64,000 bases of DNA from Bryobacteraceae bacterium (GCA_019748195.1 JAIEPW010000025.1:1-64000); one strand, 5' to 3'; counted from the first letter of the stretch, positions 35,579 to 44,951 are shown. Notes: a model not told the origin generated them from the sequence alone. Numbers and translations: made by a program.

Positions 35579-36353
35579 CCTCCGGTTCGGCGATGTGGCG
35601 GCGCGGCTGGAAGGTCACGTGGCGCTGGTGGAGATGCGGCGGCCGCCGCACAATTTCTTCGATCACACGTTGATCGGATCGATCGCGGACGCCTACGCGG
35701 CACTGGATGCGGAGCCGGAGTGCCGCGCCATCGTGCTGGCGGCGGAGGGCAGGTCGTTCTGCGCCGGGGCGGACTTCAGCCGCCGGGAGGAAGAAGACGA
35801 GTTCGCTTCCGGCGGCATCCGGAAACTATACGAACACGCGGTGCGCATTTTCGAGGCGAAGACGCCGGTGATCGCGGCGGTACAGGGGGCGGCGATCGGG
35901 GGCGGGCTGGGGGTGGCGGTATCGGCCGATTTCCGCGTGGTGACGCCGGAAACGCGGTTCGCGGCGAATTTCACCAAACTGGGCATCCATCCCGGTTTCG
36001 GACTGACGGTCACGCTGCCGAAACTGATCGGGCAGCAGAAGGCGGCCCTGCTGTTCCTGACGGGGCGGCGGATCGGAGGCGAGCAGGCGCTCGAATGGGG
36101 TTTGGCGGATCTACTGGTCCCGATGGAGGAGTTGCGCGACGCAGCCTTCGCGCTGGCGCGGGAAATCGCCGAGGCGGCGCCGCTGGCGGTGATGTCGACC
36201 CGCGCCACGCTGCGGCAAGGGCTGGCCGACGCGGTTCGGGCGCGGACGGAGCAGGAACTCGCCGAGCAGCTCTGGCTGTCCCGAACGGAGGATCACGCGG
36301 AAGGGGTCCGCGCGGTCAGCGAGCGCCGTCCCGGGCGATTTCTGGGCAGGTGA
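35571..36353 (+). CDS. Enoyl-CoA hydratase/isomerase family protein, catalytic acids not conserved
   Basis: A 260-residue crotonase-fold protein with LAAEGRSFCAGADFS and AAVQGAAIGGGLGVAVSADF forming the oxyanion hole. The segment after this, KLGIHPGFGLTVTLPKLIG, lacks the Glu seen in the preceding paralogue. NFFD replaces the usual (K/M)NAL near the N-terminus. It may be an isomerase or a hydrolase rather than a hydratase. It is translationally coupled to the gene before it and converges with the isomerase at 36361. Confidence 0.87.
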   Translation: MSNLRFGDVAARLEGHVALVEMRRPPHNFFDHTLIGSIADAYAALDAEPECRAIVLAAEGRSFCAGADFSRREEEDEFASGGIRKLYEHAVRIFEAKTPVIAAVQGAAIGGGLGVAVSADFRVVTPETRFAANFTKLGIHPGFGLTVTLPKLIGQQKAALLFLTGRRIGGEQALEWGLADLLVPMEELRDAAFALAREIAEAAPLAVMSTRATLRQGLADAVRARTEQELAEQLWLSRTEDHAEGVRAVSERRPGRFLGR

Positions 36354-36360
36354 AAGGCGG

Positions 36361-36915
36361 CTATTCCGCGTCCATGAACTGGTAGCAGATCATGTGGCAG
36401 ATGATGTGATGGGCGTCCTCGATGCGGCCCATGTGGGGTTCGGCGACGTGGATGTGCAGTTGCGCCAGGGATCCGAGCTTGCCGCCGTCGCGTCCGGTGA
36501 GCGCGATGGTGCGGCAGCCGGCCTGATTGGCGTACTCCATGGCGCGGATGACGTTGGGCGAATTGCCGGAGCCGCTGATGGCGAGGTACAAGTCGCCGGG
36601 GCGGGCGAAGTTGCGAAGCTGTTCGAGGAAGACGGCATCGTAGCCGACGTCGTTGGCGTAGGCGGTAATGGTCGACGTATTGTCGTTGAGCGCGAGGATA
36701 CGAAAGCGGCGGTCGCGCTGGTAGCTGGCGCCCTTCACCATGTCGCAAACGAAGTGGGAAGCGGTGGCGGCGGAACCGCCGTTGCCGGCGACGAACACTT
36801 GGCGATCCTGATCGCGGGCTTCGCGCAGCCAGTCGATGGCGCGCTGGACGGAGGCGAGGTTCACCGTGTCGAGGGCGCTGAGGAGCCGGGCCTTATAGGT
36901 AGCGGGAAAACTCAA
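36361..36915 (-). CDS. gmhA: SIS-domain sugar-phosphate isomerase (GmhA-like)
   Basis: The likely start is TTG 36915, just after an AGGGAAGA, giving 184 residues (GmhA of E. coli has 192); a GTG at 36942 is the alternative. VAGNGGSAATASHFVCDM, TAYANDVGYDAVFLEQL, ISGSGNSPNVIRAMEYA and RIEDAHHIICHMICYQF match the sedoheptulose-7-phosphate isomerase layout, including the C-terminal His pair. GmhA makes D-glycero-D-manno-heptose 7-phosphate for LPS core or heptosylated glycans. It is divergent from the polysaccharide exporter genes, 77 bases away. Confidence 0.8.
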   Translation of the reverse strand: MSFPATYKARLLSALDTVNLASVQRAIDWLREARDQDRQVFVAGNGGSAATASHFVCDMVKGASYQRDRRFRILALNDNTSTITAYANDVGYDAVFLEQLRNFARPGDLYLAISGSGNSPNVIRAMEYANQAGCRTIALTGRDGGKLGSLAQLHIHVAEPHMGRIEDAHHIICHMICYQFMDAE

Positions 36916-36992
36916 TCTTCCCTTAGTATAAAGGTCCGGCACGGTATACTGTAAGATTGTGCCGCCCGCGGCGGCAATTCTGTTTTTCCGCC

Positions 36993-37811
36993 ATGGCCAC
37001 CGCACCTTCCGCATCGAATTCCAGGCCGGCCCTGAGCACGAGGCCGGCGTGGAACGGCGACTATGTTTTTCTGTTCGAGAATCTGATCCTGAAGGACTTC
37101 CGGATCCGGTACCGGAACATGTCGCTGGGGCTGTTGTGGTCCGTGGTGAATCCGCTGGTGATGATGGCGGTGCTGACATTCGTGTTCGGTAAGGTGATGG
37201 GGAACACCAGCACCCGCAATTTTCCCGTATCGGTGTTGTGCGGACTGGTTCCGTTCAACTTTTTCGCCGGCGCGCTAATTTCGGGGACGAATTCGATCGT
37301 GGACAATGCGGGATTGATCAAGAGGATGCCGGTGCCGCGCGCGACGGTTCCGCTGGCGGCGGTGCTCAGCAACGTGACGCACCTTCTCATCCAAATTGTG
37401 CTGCTGCTGGCGCTGGCGCTGGCGACGGGCGAGCAGTGGAACATCCACTGGCTGTGGCTGCCTTTCATCTGGGGACTGGAGATCGTGTTTTTGTGCGGCC
37501 TGAGTCTGATTACTTCGGCGGTAAACGTATTCGTTCGCGACACGCGCTACGTTGTGGAGAGCTTCAACACGGTGCTGTTCTGGCTGGTGCCGATCTTCTA
37601 TGCGTTCGACAGCATTCCGGAGCAGTATCGGGAGATTTACCAGTTGAATCCGGTGGCGGCGCTGGTGATGGCGATGCGCAATGTGGTGTTGGAGGCGCAG
37701 GCGCCCGCGCCGTCGCTGTTGTGGAAGCTGGCGGCGGTGTCACTGACTTCATTCGCTATCGGATGGGTGGTTTTTGACAGCCAGAAGCGGAAATTCACGG
37801 ATCACATTTAG
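36993..37811 (+). CDS. ABC-2 polysaccharide export permease (Wzm/KpsM type)
   Basis: From ATG 36993 the protein has 272 residues and about six membrane helices. The N-terminal FENLILKDFRIRYRNMSLGLLW motif (in two parts, LILKDFRIRYR then MSLGLLWSVVNPL) is typical of polysaccharide and teichoic acid exporters, as are VFVRDTRYVVESFN and IFYAFDSIPEQYR near the C-terminus. It forms the channel through which a lipid-linked glycan crosses the inner membrane, driven by the ATPase encoded two bases downstream. Confidence 0.9.
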   Translation: MATAPSASNSRPALSTRPAWNGDYVFLFENLILKDFRIRYRNMSLGLLWSVVNPLVMMAVLTFVFGKVMGNTSTRNFPVSVLCGLVPFNFFAGALISGTNSIVDNAGLIKRMPVPRATVPLAAVLSNVTHLLIQIVLLLALALATGEQWNIHWLWLPFIWGLEIVFLCGLSLITSAVNVFVRDTRYVVESFNTVLFWLVPIFYAFDSIPEQYREIYQLNPVAALVMAMRNVVLEAQAPAPSLLWKLAAVSLTSFAIGWVVFDSQKRKFTDHI

Positions 37812-37813
37812 CC

Positions 37814-38566
37814 ATGCCCGCGGTTCGCTTCACCAACGTTTCCAAGCTGTACCCGCATCACAGCGGGCCGATGCTGCTGCGGGATCGGATTGTGAGCAAG
37901 ATTCGCAAGCCGAAGCACATGTTCGCGGCGCTGCAGAACGTGACTCTGGAAATCGAGCGGGGCGAGGGGATCGCGCTGGTGGGTCACAACGGAGCGGGGA
38001 AGAGCACCATGCTGTCGCTTACGGCGGGGCTGACAAATGCGACCTCGGGCCTGGTGGAGGTAGCCGGCTCGGTGGCGCCGCTGCTGGAACTCGGCTCCGG
38101 GTTTCATCCCGACCTGACGGGCGAGGAGAACATCCGGATCAATGCGTCGCTCATGGGGATGTCGCGGCGGGACCTGAAGCGGAAATACGATTCGATCGTG
38201 GAGTTTTCCGGGCTGGGCGATTTCATCCGGGAGCCGTTGCGGACTTACTCCTCGGGCATGGTGATGCGGCTGGGATTTTCGGTGGCGATCAGCATGGAGC
38301 CCGATGTGCTGGTGGCGGATGAGATACTCGGCGTGGGCGACCGGGCATTTTTCGACCAGTGCCTGAAGCGAATGCTGGAGTTCCGGGAGCAGGGCAAGAC
38401 GATTCTGTTCGCCTCGCATTCCCCGACCCTGGTGACGATGCTGAGCGATCGGGCGGTGTGGCTGCATCACGGGCGCGTGATGATCGCGGGACCCACCGAA
38501 GAGGTCCTGAACGCATACGGAGCCGCCAATCTGCCGAAGGAAGCCGCCGGCGTGAGCGCGGGATAG
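37814..38566 (+). CDS. Polysaccharide export ATPase (Wzt/KpsT type)
   Basis: A 250-residue ABC ATPase with Walker A GHNGAGKSTMLSLTAG, the family-typical APLLELGSGFHPDLTGEENI, signature YSSGMVMRLGFSVAI, and Walker B DVLVADEILGVGD, in which the usual Glu after Asp is kept. It lacks a C-terminal carbohydrate-binding extension, so export should not need terminal glycan recognition by Wzt. Partner of the permease upstream. Confidence 0.92.
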   Translation: MPAVRFTNVSKLYPHHSGPMLLRDRIVSKIRKPKHMFAALQNVTLEIERGEGIALVGHNGAGKSTMLSLTAGLTNATSGLVEVAGSVAPLLELGSGFHPDLTGEENIRINASLMGMSRRDLKRKYDSIVEFSGLGDFIREPLRTYSSGMVMRLGFSVAISMEPDVLVADEILGVGDRAFFDQCLKRMLEFREQGKTILFASHSPTLVTMLSDRAVWLHHGRVMIAGPTEEVLNAYGAANLPKEAAGVSAG

Positions 38567-38606
38567 CCGGGCTACCACGGGCAACGGAGTTGAGGAGATC
38601 ACTTTC

Positions 38607-39437
38607 TTGGGAACGATGATTGAGCACGTCCGCGCGGGCGCGAGCGCCAGCAGCGCGCGCGTGGCGCTTTTCGATTTTGACGGGACGCTGTCGCTGATCC
38701 GCACCGGCTGGGTGGACGTGATGGTGCCCATGTGCGTGGAAGCGCTGGCGGAGCTGAACACCGGCGAGTCCGAAGCGGCGCTGGAGCAGATTGTTCGCGA
38801 GTTCGTATGGCGGCTGACCGGCAAGGAGACCATCTACCAGATGATGGCGCTGGTGGAGGAGAGGGTGCGGCGCGGCGCGGCGCCCGAGGATCCGAAGGTA
38901 TACAAGAAACGATACCTGGATTTGCTGTGGATGAAGATCGAGGGCCGCGTGGAGGAGTTGCGCAAGGGGCATGCCTCGCCGGAGAGTTACCTGGTTCCCG
39001 GCGCGCGCGCGCTGCTCGAGGAGTTGAAGGAACGCGGGCTGCGGATGTACCTGGCCAGCGGCACCGATCAGGAATACATGCAGGCGGAAGCGAAGCTGCT
39101 GGACGTGACGCGCTATTTCGACGGGGGTGTGTTCGGGGCACTGGACGATTTGAAGGCGTTCTCCAAGGGGCTTCTGATCCAGAAGATCATCGGCGGCGCG
39201 GAGTGCCGCGGCGAGGAGCTGCTCGGCTTCGGAGACGGCTATGTCGAAATCGAGGAAGTGAAGAAGGTGGGCGGCGTGGCTGTCGGGGTGGCCACCACGG
39301 AGCCGGAATGCCGCGAAGTGGATGCCTGGAAGCGCAATCGCCTGATTGAGGTCGGCGCGGATTTCATCGTGCCGAATTTCCTGGCGTACCAGGCCTTGTG
39401 CCACACGCTCTTCGATCCCCAGCCGGTTCGTTCATGA
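38607..39437 (+). CDS. HAD-family phosphatase
   Basis: A 276-residue haloacid dehalogenase-type hydrolase: ALFDFDGTLSLI carries the nucleophile Asp and the second Asp, YLASGTDQEY motif II, and LLGFGDGYVEIEE the C-terminal acidic motif. A helical cap lies between residues 35 and 140. A TTG at 38607, nine bases after GAGGAG, is the best-placed start; ATG 38616 is possible. It shares a four-base overlap with the ROK kinase and follows the glycan exporter, so a sugar-phosphate substrate is likely. Confidence 0.85.
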   Translation: MGTMIEHVRAGASASSARVALFDFDGTLSLIRTGWVDVMVPMCVEALAELNTGESEAALEQIVREFVWRLTGKETIYQMMALVEERVRRGAAPEDPKVYKKRYLDLLWMKIEGRVEELRKGHASPESYLVPGARALLEELKERGLRMYLASGTDQEYMQAEAKLLDVTRYFDGGVFGALDDLKAFSKGLLIQKIIGGAECRGEELLGFGDGYVEIEEVKKVGGVAVGVATTEPECREVDAWKRNRLIEVGADFIVPNFLAYQALCHTLFDPQPVRS

Positions 39438-40273
39438 AGATTCTGGCCATCGACATCGGCGGGACCAAGTGTTCGGCCGCGTGGTTCGAGGGCGGGGCGA
39501 TGCGGGAGCGGGCGACCTGCCCGACGGACCGGGAAGGCGGTCCCGAGGCCGTGCTGCGGGCGATCGCCGGCATGACCCGCGCCTGGTCCGGGTTCGAGCG
39601 GATCGGGATCGGCTTCGGCGGGCCGGTGAATTTCCTGGCGCAGACGGTGGAACTTTCGACTCACGCCGCCGGCTGGGAGCGCTTCCCGCTAAGGGAGCGA
39701 ATTGCCGGCATGCTGGGTGCGCCGGCGGTAATCGACAATGACGCGAACGCGGGTGCGCTGGGCGAATGGAAGCACGGCGCCGGCCGGGGCTGCGCCAGCC
39801 TGCTGTACCTGACGGTCTCCACCGGGATCGGCGGAGGCATCGTCTGCGGCGGCGGCGTGCACCGCGGCGCGGACAGTTGGGCGGGAGAGATCGGACACGT
39901 CACGATCCGGCCCGATGGACCGGAGTGCCTGTGCGGCGCACGCGGCTGTCTGGAACGGCTTTGCTGCGGGCTATGGCTGGAGCGCGACCATGGACGTCCG
40001 GCGAAAGAACTGTTGCGGGATGCGGGGTTCGTTCGCGGCTATGTTGTCGATCTTGCCCAAGGCATCAAGGCGGGATTGCGGCTGATCAACCCGGAGCGCG
40101 TGGTGATGGGCGGCGGGATCGCCCTGGCGGGGGACCGCCTGTTCGTGCCGTTGCGGGAGGAGCTGGAGCGCCAAATGACACGGTGGTCGCGCGCGAGAGT
40201 GGATCTGCGGCCGGCGGAGCTTGGCCAGGACAGCGTTCTGTTCGGGGCGATGGAGCTCGCGGCTATTTCTTGA
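39434..40273 (+). CDS. ROK family sugar kinase
   Basis: A 279-residue ROK protein without a DNA-binding domain, so a kinase rather than a repressor. It has LAIDIGGTKCSAAWF, GIGFGGPVNF, the catalytic Asp in VIDNDANAGALGE, and the zinc-binding C-x-C-G-x-x-G-C-x-E (CLCGARGCLE). Such kinases phosphorylate glucose, N-acetylmannosamine or related sugars. Coupled to the HAD gene by an ATGA overlap; its end overlaps the convergent zinc-ribbon gene by 11 bases. Confidence 0.9.
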   Translation: MKILAIDIGGTKCSAAWFEGGAMRERATCPTDREGGPEAVLRAIAGMTRAWSGFERIGIGFGGPVNFLAQTVELSTHAAGWERFPLRERIAGMLGAPAVIDNDANAGALGEWKHGAGRGCASLLYLTVSTGIGGGIVCGGGVHRGADSWAGEIGHVTIRPDGPECLCGARGCLERLCCGLWLERDHGRPAKELLRDAGFVRGYVVDLAQGIKAGLRLINPERVVMGGGIALAGDRLFVPLREELERQMTRWSRARVDLRPAELGQDSVLFGAMELAAIS

Positions 40274-40748
40274 ACAAGCTGTCAAAGGCCGCGCGCGCGT
40301 CGTCGGGACGCCGCGGCGGATTCGCGGCGATGGATGCGGCCGTCGGGCCGGCGGCCGGGGATGCGGAGTCCCGGGCCACGGTAACGCGAGGCTTAAACAA
40401 CTCGCATTCGTTGGCCTGATCCTTCATCGCGATCCGCACCGGGATGGCCTTCAAGCACTGAAAGCGGGTGGACGGCTCGAAATAAACGCACTGCTTGCAG
40501 CAGTGCAGCGCGGCGCCGCACTTGGGGCAGTTGGCCTTGAAGTCCGCATCGGCGGGGAGGGCAACGGAGCAACTGAAGCAGCGCGAGGCCGCCACGGTCT
40601 GCACCATGCGGGGCAGGCGCGGTCCGGTGATGTCGAGCGAAGGACGGGGGCCGGACTGCCGGGGCTTGTCCGATTTCTGGCCGTTGCCGTTGGACTCGCG
40701 CGGCGAGTCCTGATATCCGTGCTGTCTGTACTTGCGATCGCTATCCAT
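40263..40748 (-). CDS. Zinc-ribbon-like hypothetical protein
   Basis: A 161-residue protein from ATG 40748. A Lys/Arg/Gln-rich N-terminal tail leads to a Cys-rich core, CFSCSVALP...NCPKCGAALHCCKQCVYF and further to FQCLKAI and ANECELF, so about nine cysteines that could hold one or two zinc ions. The C-terminus is Ala/Pro-rich and ends DDARAAFDSLFKK. The family is unknown to me. Its 3' end overlaps the ROK gene on the other strand. Confidence 0.7.
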   Translation of the reverse strand: MDSDRKYRQHGYQDSPRESNGNGQKSDKPRQSGPRPSLDITGPRLPRMVQTVAASRCFSCSVALPADADFKANCPKCGAALHCCKQCVYFEPSTRFQCLKAIPVRIAMKDQANECELFKPRVTVARDSASPAAGPTAASIAANPPRRPDDARAAFDSLFKK

Positions 40749-41034
40749 GGATGCGGTTGCCACTCCTGGACGAATTCGGAAAGACTGCACCTTTGTCCCG
40801 GCCTTGCAGCCGGCCGGGGACGGATCAGTCGAAGATTGAAGAACCGAAGCTTATACCTTTACCCGTTCCTGGCCGATTGAGCCTCAGGTCGAGCTGTCTG
40901 TTGGAAGAAGGACGAGGGCACTTGCGGAATCCCTGAACACTCCAGCGTGTCCGGAACAGGATTCCCGATCCTTGTCTAACTCCTATGTATCACGAACGCA
41001 CTCGCTTGCCAAGCAAAATCCGATCTCAATGGGT

Positions 41035-43608
41035 CTACTCAGTTCTATCCCAGCCCCACTTCAGGAGCGAATGACACGGCCGGGTGAGCGGATCGTCGTA
41101 GTGATTGGGGCTGATCCGCACGGAGTAGCCCAACAGGCCCGTGTTCGAAAGCGGAAACTCTCTTCCAAAGACGTAAACGGAGCCGTGTTGTTCGGCCGCA
41201 TCTAAGGTGAGCACCTGAGTTTCCTCCAGATTTCCGTTGACGCCGACGCGTCCCACCACGGCTTCCACCCGGACATCCTGGGGCGTGAGCCCCGCGAGAT
41301 CGACCACAGCGCGCAACGGAATGGTAGATCCGCTCTTCATCTCCCGCTCGGGCGCAGGTCCTACCTGAAGGAAGCTCACATTAGGCCAGCGCTGCGTTAC
41401 CTCGCGATCCCAGTGCGCGCGGTTGCGCGCTTCCCTGAAATCGTCCTTGGAAATTTCCTGAAAGCCGGCCAGAGCAGGGTCGTACAACTCGCGGCGGTAT
41501 TCGTCCACCATGCGCTGGCAATTGAACTGGGAGCTGACCTCTTTCAACGACGTTTTGACGCGGCGAATCCAGGCGTGGGGTACACCTTTGTCGCGTTCCT
41601 CGTAGTAAAGCGGGACGACCTCGTTTTCAAGGAGCGAGTACAGCGAAAGCGCGTGGACCTCGTCCTGATCGGAACCATAACCCTCGCGATCACCGATGGC
41701 CCATCCGCCCACGTTGGAAGCGGCCTCGTCGAACCATCCGTCGAGCACGCTGAGATTCAATCCGCCGTTCAGGCCGGCCTTCATGCCGCTGGTGCCGCAA
41801 GCCTCTTCCAGCCGCCGGGGCGTATTCAGCCACAGATCGCAGGCTTGCACCATCTCACGGGCGATATGAATTCCGTAGTCTTCCAGGAAAATAACGTGAT
41901 TTGCCAGTTCCGGATCGCGCGAGTACTGCACGATCTGCTGGATCAACGTCTTGCCGGGCAGATCCTTGGGGTGGGCCTTGCCCGCGATGATGATCTGTAC
42001 GGGCCGCCCGGGATTGGTGAGGATGCGCCGCAGGCGGTCCAGATCGCGGAACAGCAGGGTGGCGCGCTTGTAGGTGGCGAACCGACGCGCGAAACCGATG
42101 GTCAGGGCCTCGGGGTCGAAGATCTCGTTCAACCGCCGGACTTCAATGGCGGGCGCGTTGCGCCGGGTGGCGTTGAACACGGCGTGGTGCCGCACGAAAT
42201 TCACCAAACGCCGCTTTCGCGTGCGCTTCACTTCCCACAGCTCCTGGTTGGGGATTTCTTCGACGGCGTCCCAAACACCGGGAGCGGCGTGCTCTTCGCG
42301 CCAATCCGGCTGCAAGTAGCGATCGTAGAGTTTGGCCAGGTCGGCGCTGATCCAGGTGGGCAGATGAACGCCGTTGGTGACGGACGTGATCGGCACCTCC
42401 CACACGGGAAGCCGCGGCCAGAGGTTCTGCCACAGTTCCTGCGACACCGCCCGGTGCAGCCGGCTGACGGCGTTGCGCAGCGCCGAGGTTTTCAGCGCCA
42501 GCACGGCCATCGAGAAATGCCCGTCGCGGCCGTTGTGACCGAGGAGCAGAAATTCTTCCAGCGAGATTCCGGCGTCGCGGCAGTAATCGGCGAAGAACTC
42601 CTGCATCAGCGAAAGGTCGAACACGTCGATTCCGGCAGGGACGGACGTATGGGTGGTGAAGATGTTGTTGGTGCGGGACGCCGTCAACGCCTCTTCCATG
42701 CTCAAGCCGTGTTCCGCCATCAGCAGGCGAATGCGTTCGATCGCCAGGAACGCGGAGTGGCCCTCGTTCATGTGATAGACGGCCGGTTGGATGCCAAGCT
42801 GTTTCAGCGCCCGCAAGCCGCCGATTCCGAGCACGATCTCCTGGCGCATCCGGGTGTAGGCATCACCGCCGTACAAATGATCCGTGATGTCGCGATGCAA
42901 CGGATTCTCATTGTCCGGGATGTTGGTGTCCAGCAGGTACAACTGCACCCGGCCGACGTTGATATGCCACACCTTGACCGCGACCGAGCCGGTGGGCAGC
43001 GACACATGGACAATCACTTCCCTGCCGTCCTTGTCGTGGACGGGCGACACTGGAAGCGAATAGAAGTCGTTCACCGGGTTGCGCTCCTGCTGCCAGCCGT
43101 CGGGATTCAGCGACTGCTGCAGGTAACCGCGCTGATAAAGCAGCCCGACCCCCACCAACGGGATCCTGGCGTCGCTCGCCGACTTCAGATGATCGCCGGA
43201 GAGCACTCCCAGGCCACCCGAATAGATCGGCATGCAATCCAGCAGGCCGTACTCCATGGAGAAGTAGGCCACCAGGCGATCGCGGCGCGGCTGCGCGCTC
43301 ATGTAGTCGTCATAGCGCTCGCAGGCACGTTTGTAGAAGGCAAGGTAGCGCGGGTCGGCCGCGGCGCGTTCCAGTGTCTCCTGCGGAACGCGGCCCAGCA
43401 TCAGCACCGGGTTGTGGTTCGTCGCTTCCCACAAGTTCTGGTCCAACCGCCAGAACAACGAGCGAACGACGTAATCCCAGCTCCAGAGCAGATTAAAGGC
43501 CAGCTCGGAAAGACGCTCGATGGGAGGGGGGAGTCCGGGCCGGACCAAGAACTCCTGTTGGGGAATAATCTGGAAGGACATTCGAAGAATCGGCTGCTGG
43601 GCGCTCAC
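41035..43608 (-). CDS. glgP: Alpha-glucan (glycogen) phosphorylase
   Basis: An 857-residue GT35 phosphorylase of the long archaeal/bacterial type, with the N-terminal DUF3417-like region (RLSELAFNLLWSWD). FSMEYGLLDCMPIYSGGLGVLSGD, HMNEGHSAFLAIERI and EACGTSGMKAGLNG (with the PLP-binding Lys) are intact. It releases glucose 1-phosphate from glycogen or maltodextrins. The C-terminal 110 residues form an extra beta domain ending LLGYSVRISPNHYDD. An in-frame ATG at 43581 is an alternative start. Divergent from egtB. Confidence 0.94.
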   Translation of the reverse strand: MSAQQPILRMSFQIIPQQEFLVRPGLPPPIERLSELAFNLLWSWDYVVRSLFWRLDQNLWEATNHNPVLMLGRVPQETLERAAADPRYLAFYKRACERYDDYMSAQPRRDRLVAYFSMEYGLLDCMPIYSGGLGVLSGDHLKSASDARIPLVGVGLLYQRGYLQQSLNPDGWQQERNPVNDFYSLPVSPVHDKDGREVIVHVSLPTGSVAVKVWHINVGRVQLYLLDTNIPDNENPLHRDITDHLYGGDAYTRMRQEIVLGIGGLRALKQLGIQPAVYHMNEGHSAFLAIERIRLLMAEHGLSMEEALTASRTNNIFTTHTSVPAGIDVFDLSLMQEFFADYCRDAGISLEEFLLLGHNGRDGHFSMAVLALKTSALRNAVSRLHRAVSQELWQNLWPRLPVWEVPITSVTNGVHLPTWISADLAKLYDRYLQPDWREEHAAPGVWDAVEEIPNQELWEVKRTRKRRLVNFVRHHAVFNATRRNAPAIEVRRLNEIFDPEALTIGFARRFATYKRATLLFRDLDRLRRILTNPGRPVQIIIAGKAHPKDLPGKTLIQQIVQYSRDPELANHVIFLEDYGIHIAREMVQACDLWLNTPRRLEEACGTSGMKAGLNGGLNLSVLDGWFDEAASNVGGWAIGDREGYGSDQDEVHALSLYSLLENEVVPLYYEERDKGVPHAWIRRVKTSLKEVSSQFNCQRMVDEYRRELYDPALAGFQEISKDDFREARNRAHWDREVTQRWPNVSFLQVGPAPEREMKSGSTIPLRAVVDLAGLTPQDVRVEAVVGRVGVNGNLEETQVLTLDAAEQHGSVYVFGREFPLSNTGLLGYSVRISPNHYDDPLTRPCHSLLKWGWDRTE

Positions 43609-43736
43609 AAGGCCGTCCCAACATTCCTACAATAACAGACAGAAGTCGCCAGCGTACGGGCCGCATCCTGGGCGGGGTCGCCGTCATCAGAAACTGCGGA
43701 GCTGGAGTACGTGCCAGATGCCGGATCGCGAGCAAG

Positions 43737-44939
43737 ATGACTCCTACGTACCCCACACTCCTGTCTGCCGCCCCTGCCCGAGCCGCTCGCCTGGCCGTTG
43801 TGCGGTCCCGCACGGATGACCTGTTCGATCTCATTTCCGAACGCGTTCTGCTGGAGCGTCCCGTTCCGGAACGTCACCGCCTGATCTTCTACCTGGGACA
43901 CCTGGAAGCCTTTGACTGGAACCTGATGTGCCGCCGGGGCTTGGGTTTGGAGTCGTTTCATGCTGAGTTCGACCGGCTGTTCGAGTTCGGAATCGATCCG
44001 CCCAAGGGACAACAGCCGGTGGACATGCCGTCCGATTGGCCTGCCGTTGAATTCGTCTGCAAATACAACGCCAAAGTCCGGCAGCTAATCGACGATGTGC
44101 TGGACCGTGTGCCGGACCCGCTGTTCGATGTCGCGGTGGAACACCGTCTGATGCACGCGGAGACACTTTGCTATCTACTGCACAACCTCGCCTTGGGGTT
44201 GAAGCGTAAACCCGTGGATGTGTCGTATCGCACAACGGGCGCCGTTCCCGTCGCGGAGTGGAGGACGGTGCCCGGCGGCATTGCCACCCTCGGCAAGCGA
44301 CGGAGTGAAGGCTTCGGCTGGGACAACGAGTTCCCTGAGCGCCTGGTCCAGGTGCCGGAGTTCACCATTCGCCGCCATAAGATCACCAACGCGGAGTATC
44401 TGGAGTTCGTCGACGCGGGCAATCCCGCGCCGCGCTTCTGGACCCGCCGGGACGGACAGTGGTTCTGGCGCGGCATGTTCGAGGAAATCCCGCTGCCTCT
44501 GAACTGGCCTGTCTGGACCACGCAGGAGCAGGCTTCGCGATTCGCGGCGTGGAAGGGGGCTCGGCTACCCACGGAAGCGGAATATCACCGCGCGGCCGAG
44601 GGCAGCCCGACGCTGATACCGGCCCGGTCGGCCGATTTCGCCACATGGGATCCCATTCCCGTGGACGCGGAAGCGGAAACCAGCAGCGCACACGGAGTCG
44701 AGCAACTGGCCGGCAACGGCTGGGAATGGACCGAGACCGTCTTCGGCCCTTTCCCCGGCTTCGAGCCGTTCTCCTTTTATCCCGGCTATTCAGCCGATTT
44801 TTTCGATGAGGCACACTACGTCATGAAGGGAGCATCGCCGCGCACGGCCGCCTGCTTCCTTCGCCGGAGTTTCCGGAACTGGTTCCGCACCGACTACCCA
44901 TACGCGTTCGCCGGGTTCCGCCTGGCGAAGGCGGATTGA
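43737..44939 (+). CDS. egtB: EgtB-type sulfoxide synthase (ergothioneine biosynthesis)
   Basis: A 400-residue protein with an N-terminal DinB_2 domain (about 20-160) and a C-terminal formylglycine-generating-enzyme-like domain (175-400). The iron-binding His residues fit EgtB: His55 in YLGHLEAFDW, and His136 and His140 in EHRLMHAETL, spaced as in characterised EgtB. The second domain shows RRHKITNAEYLEFVDAG, LPTEAEYHRAAEG, NGWEWTETVFGPFPGFEPF and the FRNWFRTDYPYAFAGFR ending. It should join a cysteine or gamma-glutamylcysteine sulphur to hercynine with O2. Followed after 12 bases by egtD. Confidence 0.85.
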   Translation: MTPTYPTLLSAAPARAARLAVVRSRTDDLFDLISERVLLERPVPERHRLIFYLGHLEAFDWNLMCRRGLGLESFHAEFDRLFEFGIDPPKGQQPVDMPSDWPAVEFVCKYNAKVRQLIDDVLDRVPDPLFDVAVEHRLMHAETLCYLLHNLALGLKRKPVDVSYRTTGAVPVAEWRTVPGGIATLGKRRSEGFGWDNEFPERLVQVPEFTIRRHKITNAEYLEFVDAGNPAPRFWTRRDGQWFWRGMFEEIPLPLNWPVWTTQEQASRFAAWKGARLPTEAEYHRAAEGSPTLIPARSADFATWDPIPVDAEAETSSAHGVEQLAGNGWEWTETVFGPFPGFEPFSFYPGYSADFFDEAHYVMKGASPRTAACFLRRSFRNWFRTDYPYAFAGFRLAKAD

Positions 44940-44951
44940 AGAGGGTGATTC

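Noticed and set aside
36916-37179. An N-terminal extension of the GmhA-like protein
   Set aside because: It would overlap the divergent permease start and is Ser/Thr/Pro-rich shadow sequence; GmhA proteins begin near the TTG at 36915.
41413-43635. A 740-codon frame antisense to glycogen phosphorylase
   Set aside because: The sense strand has every phosphorylase motif; the antisense translation has no family-like segment and is rich in Arg, Gln and His.
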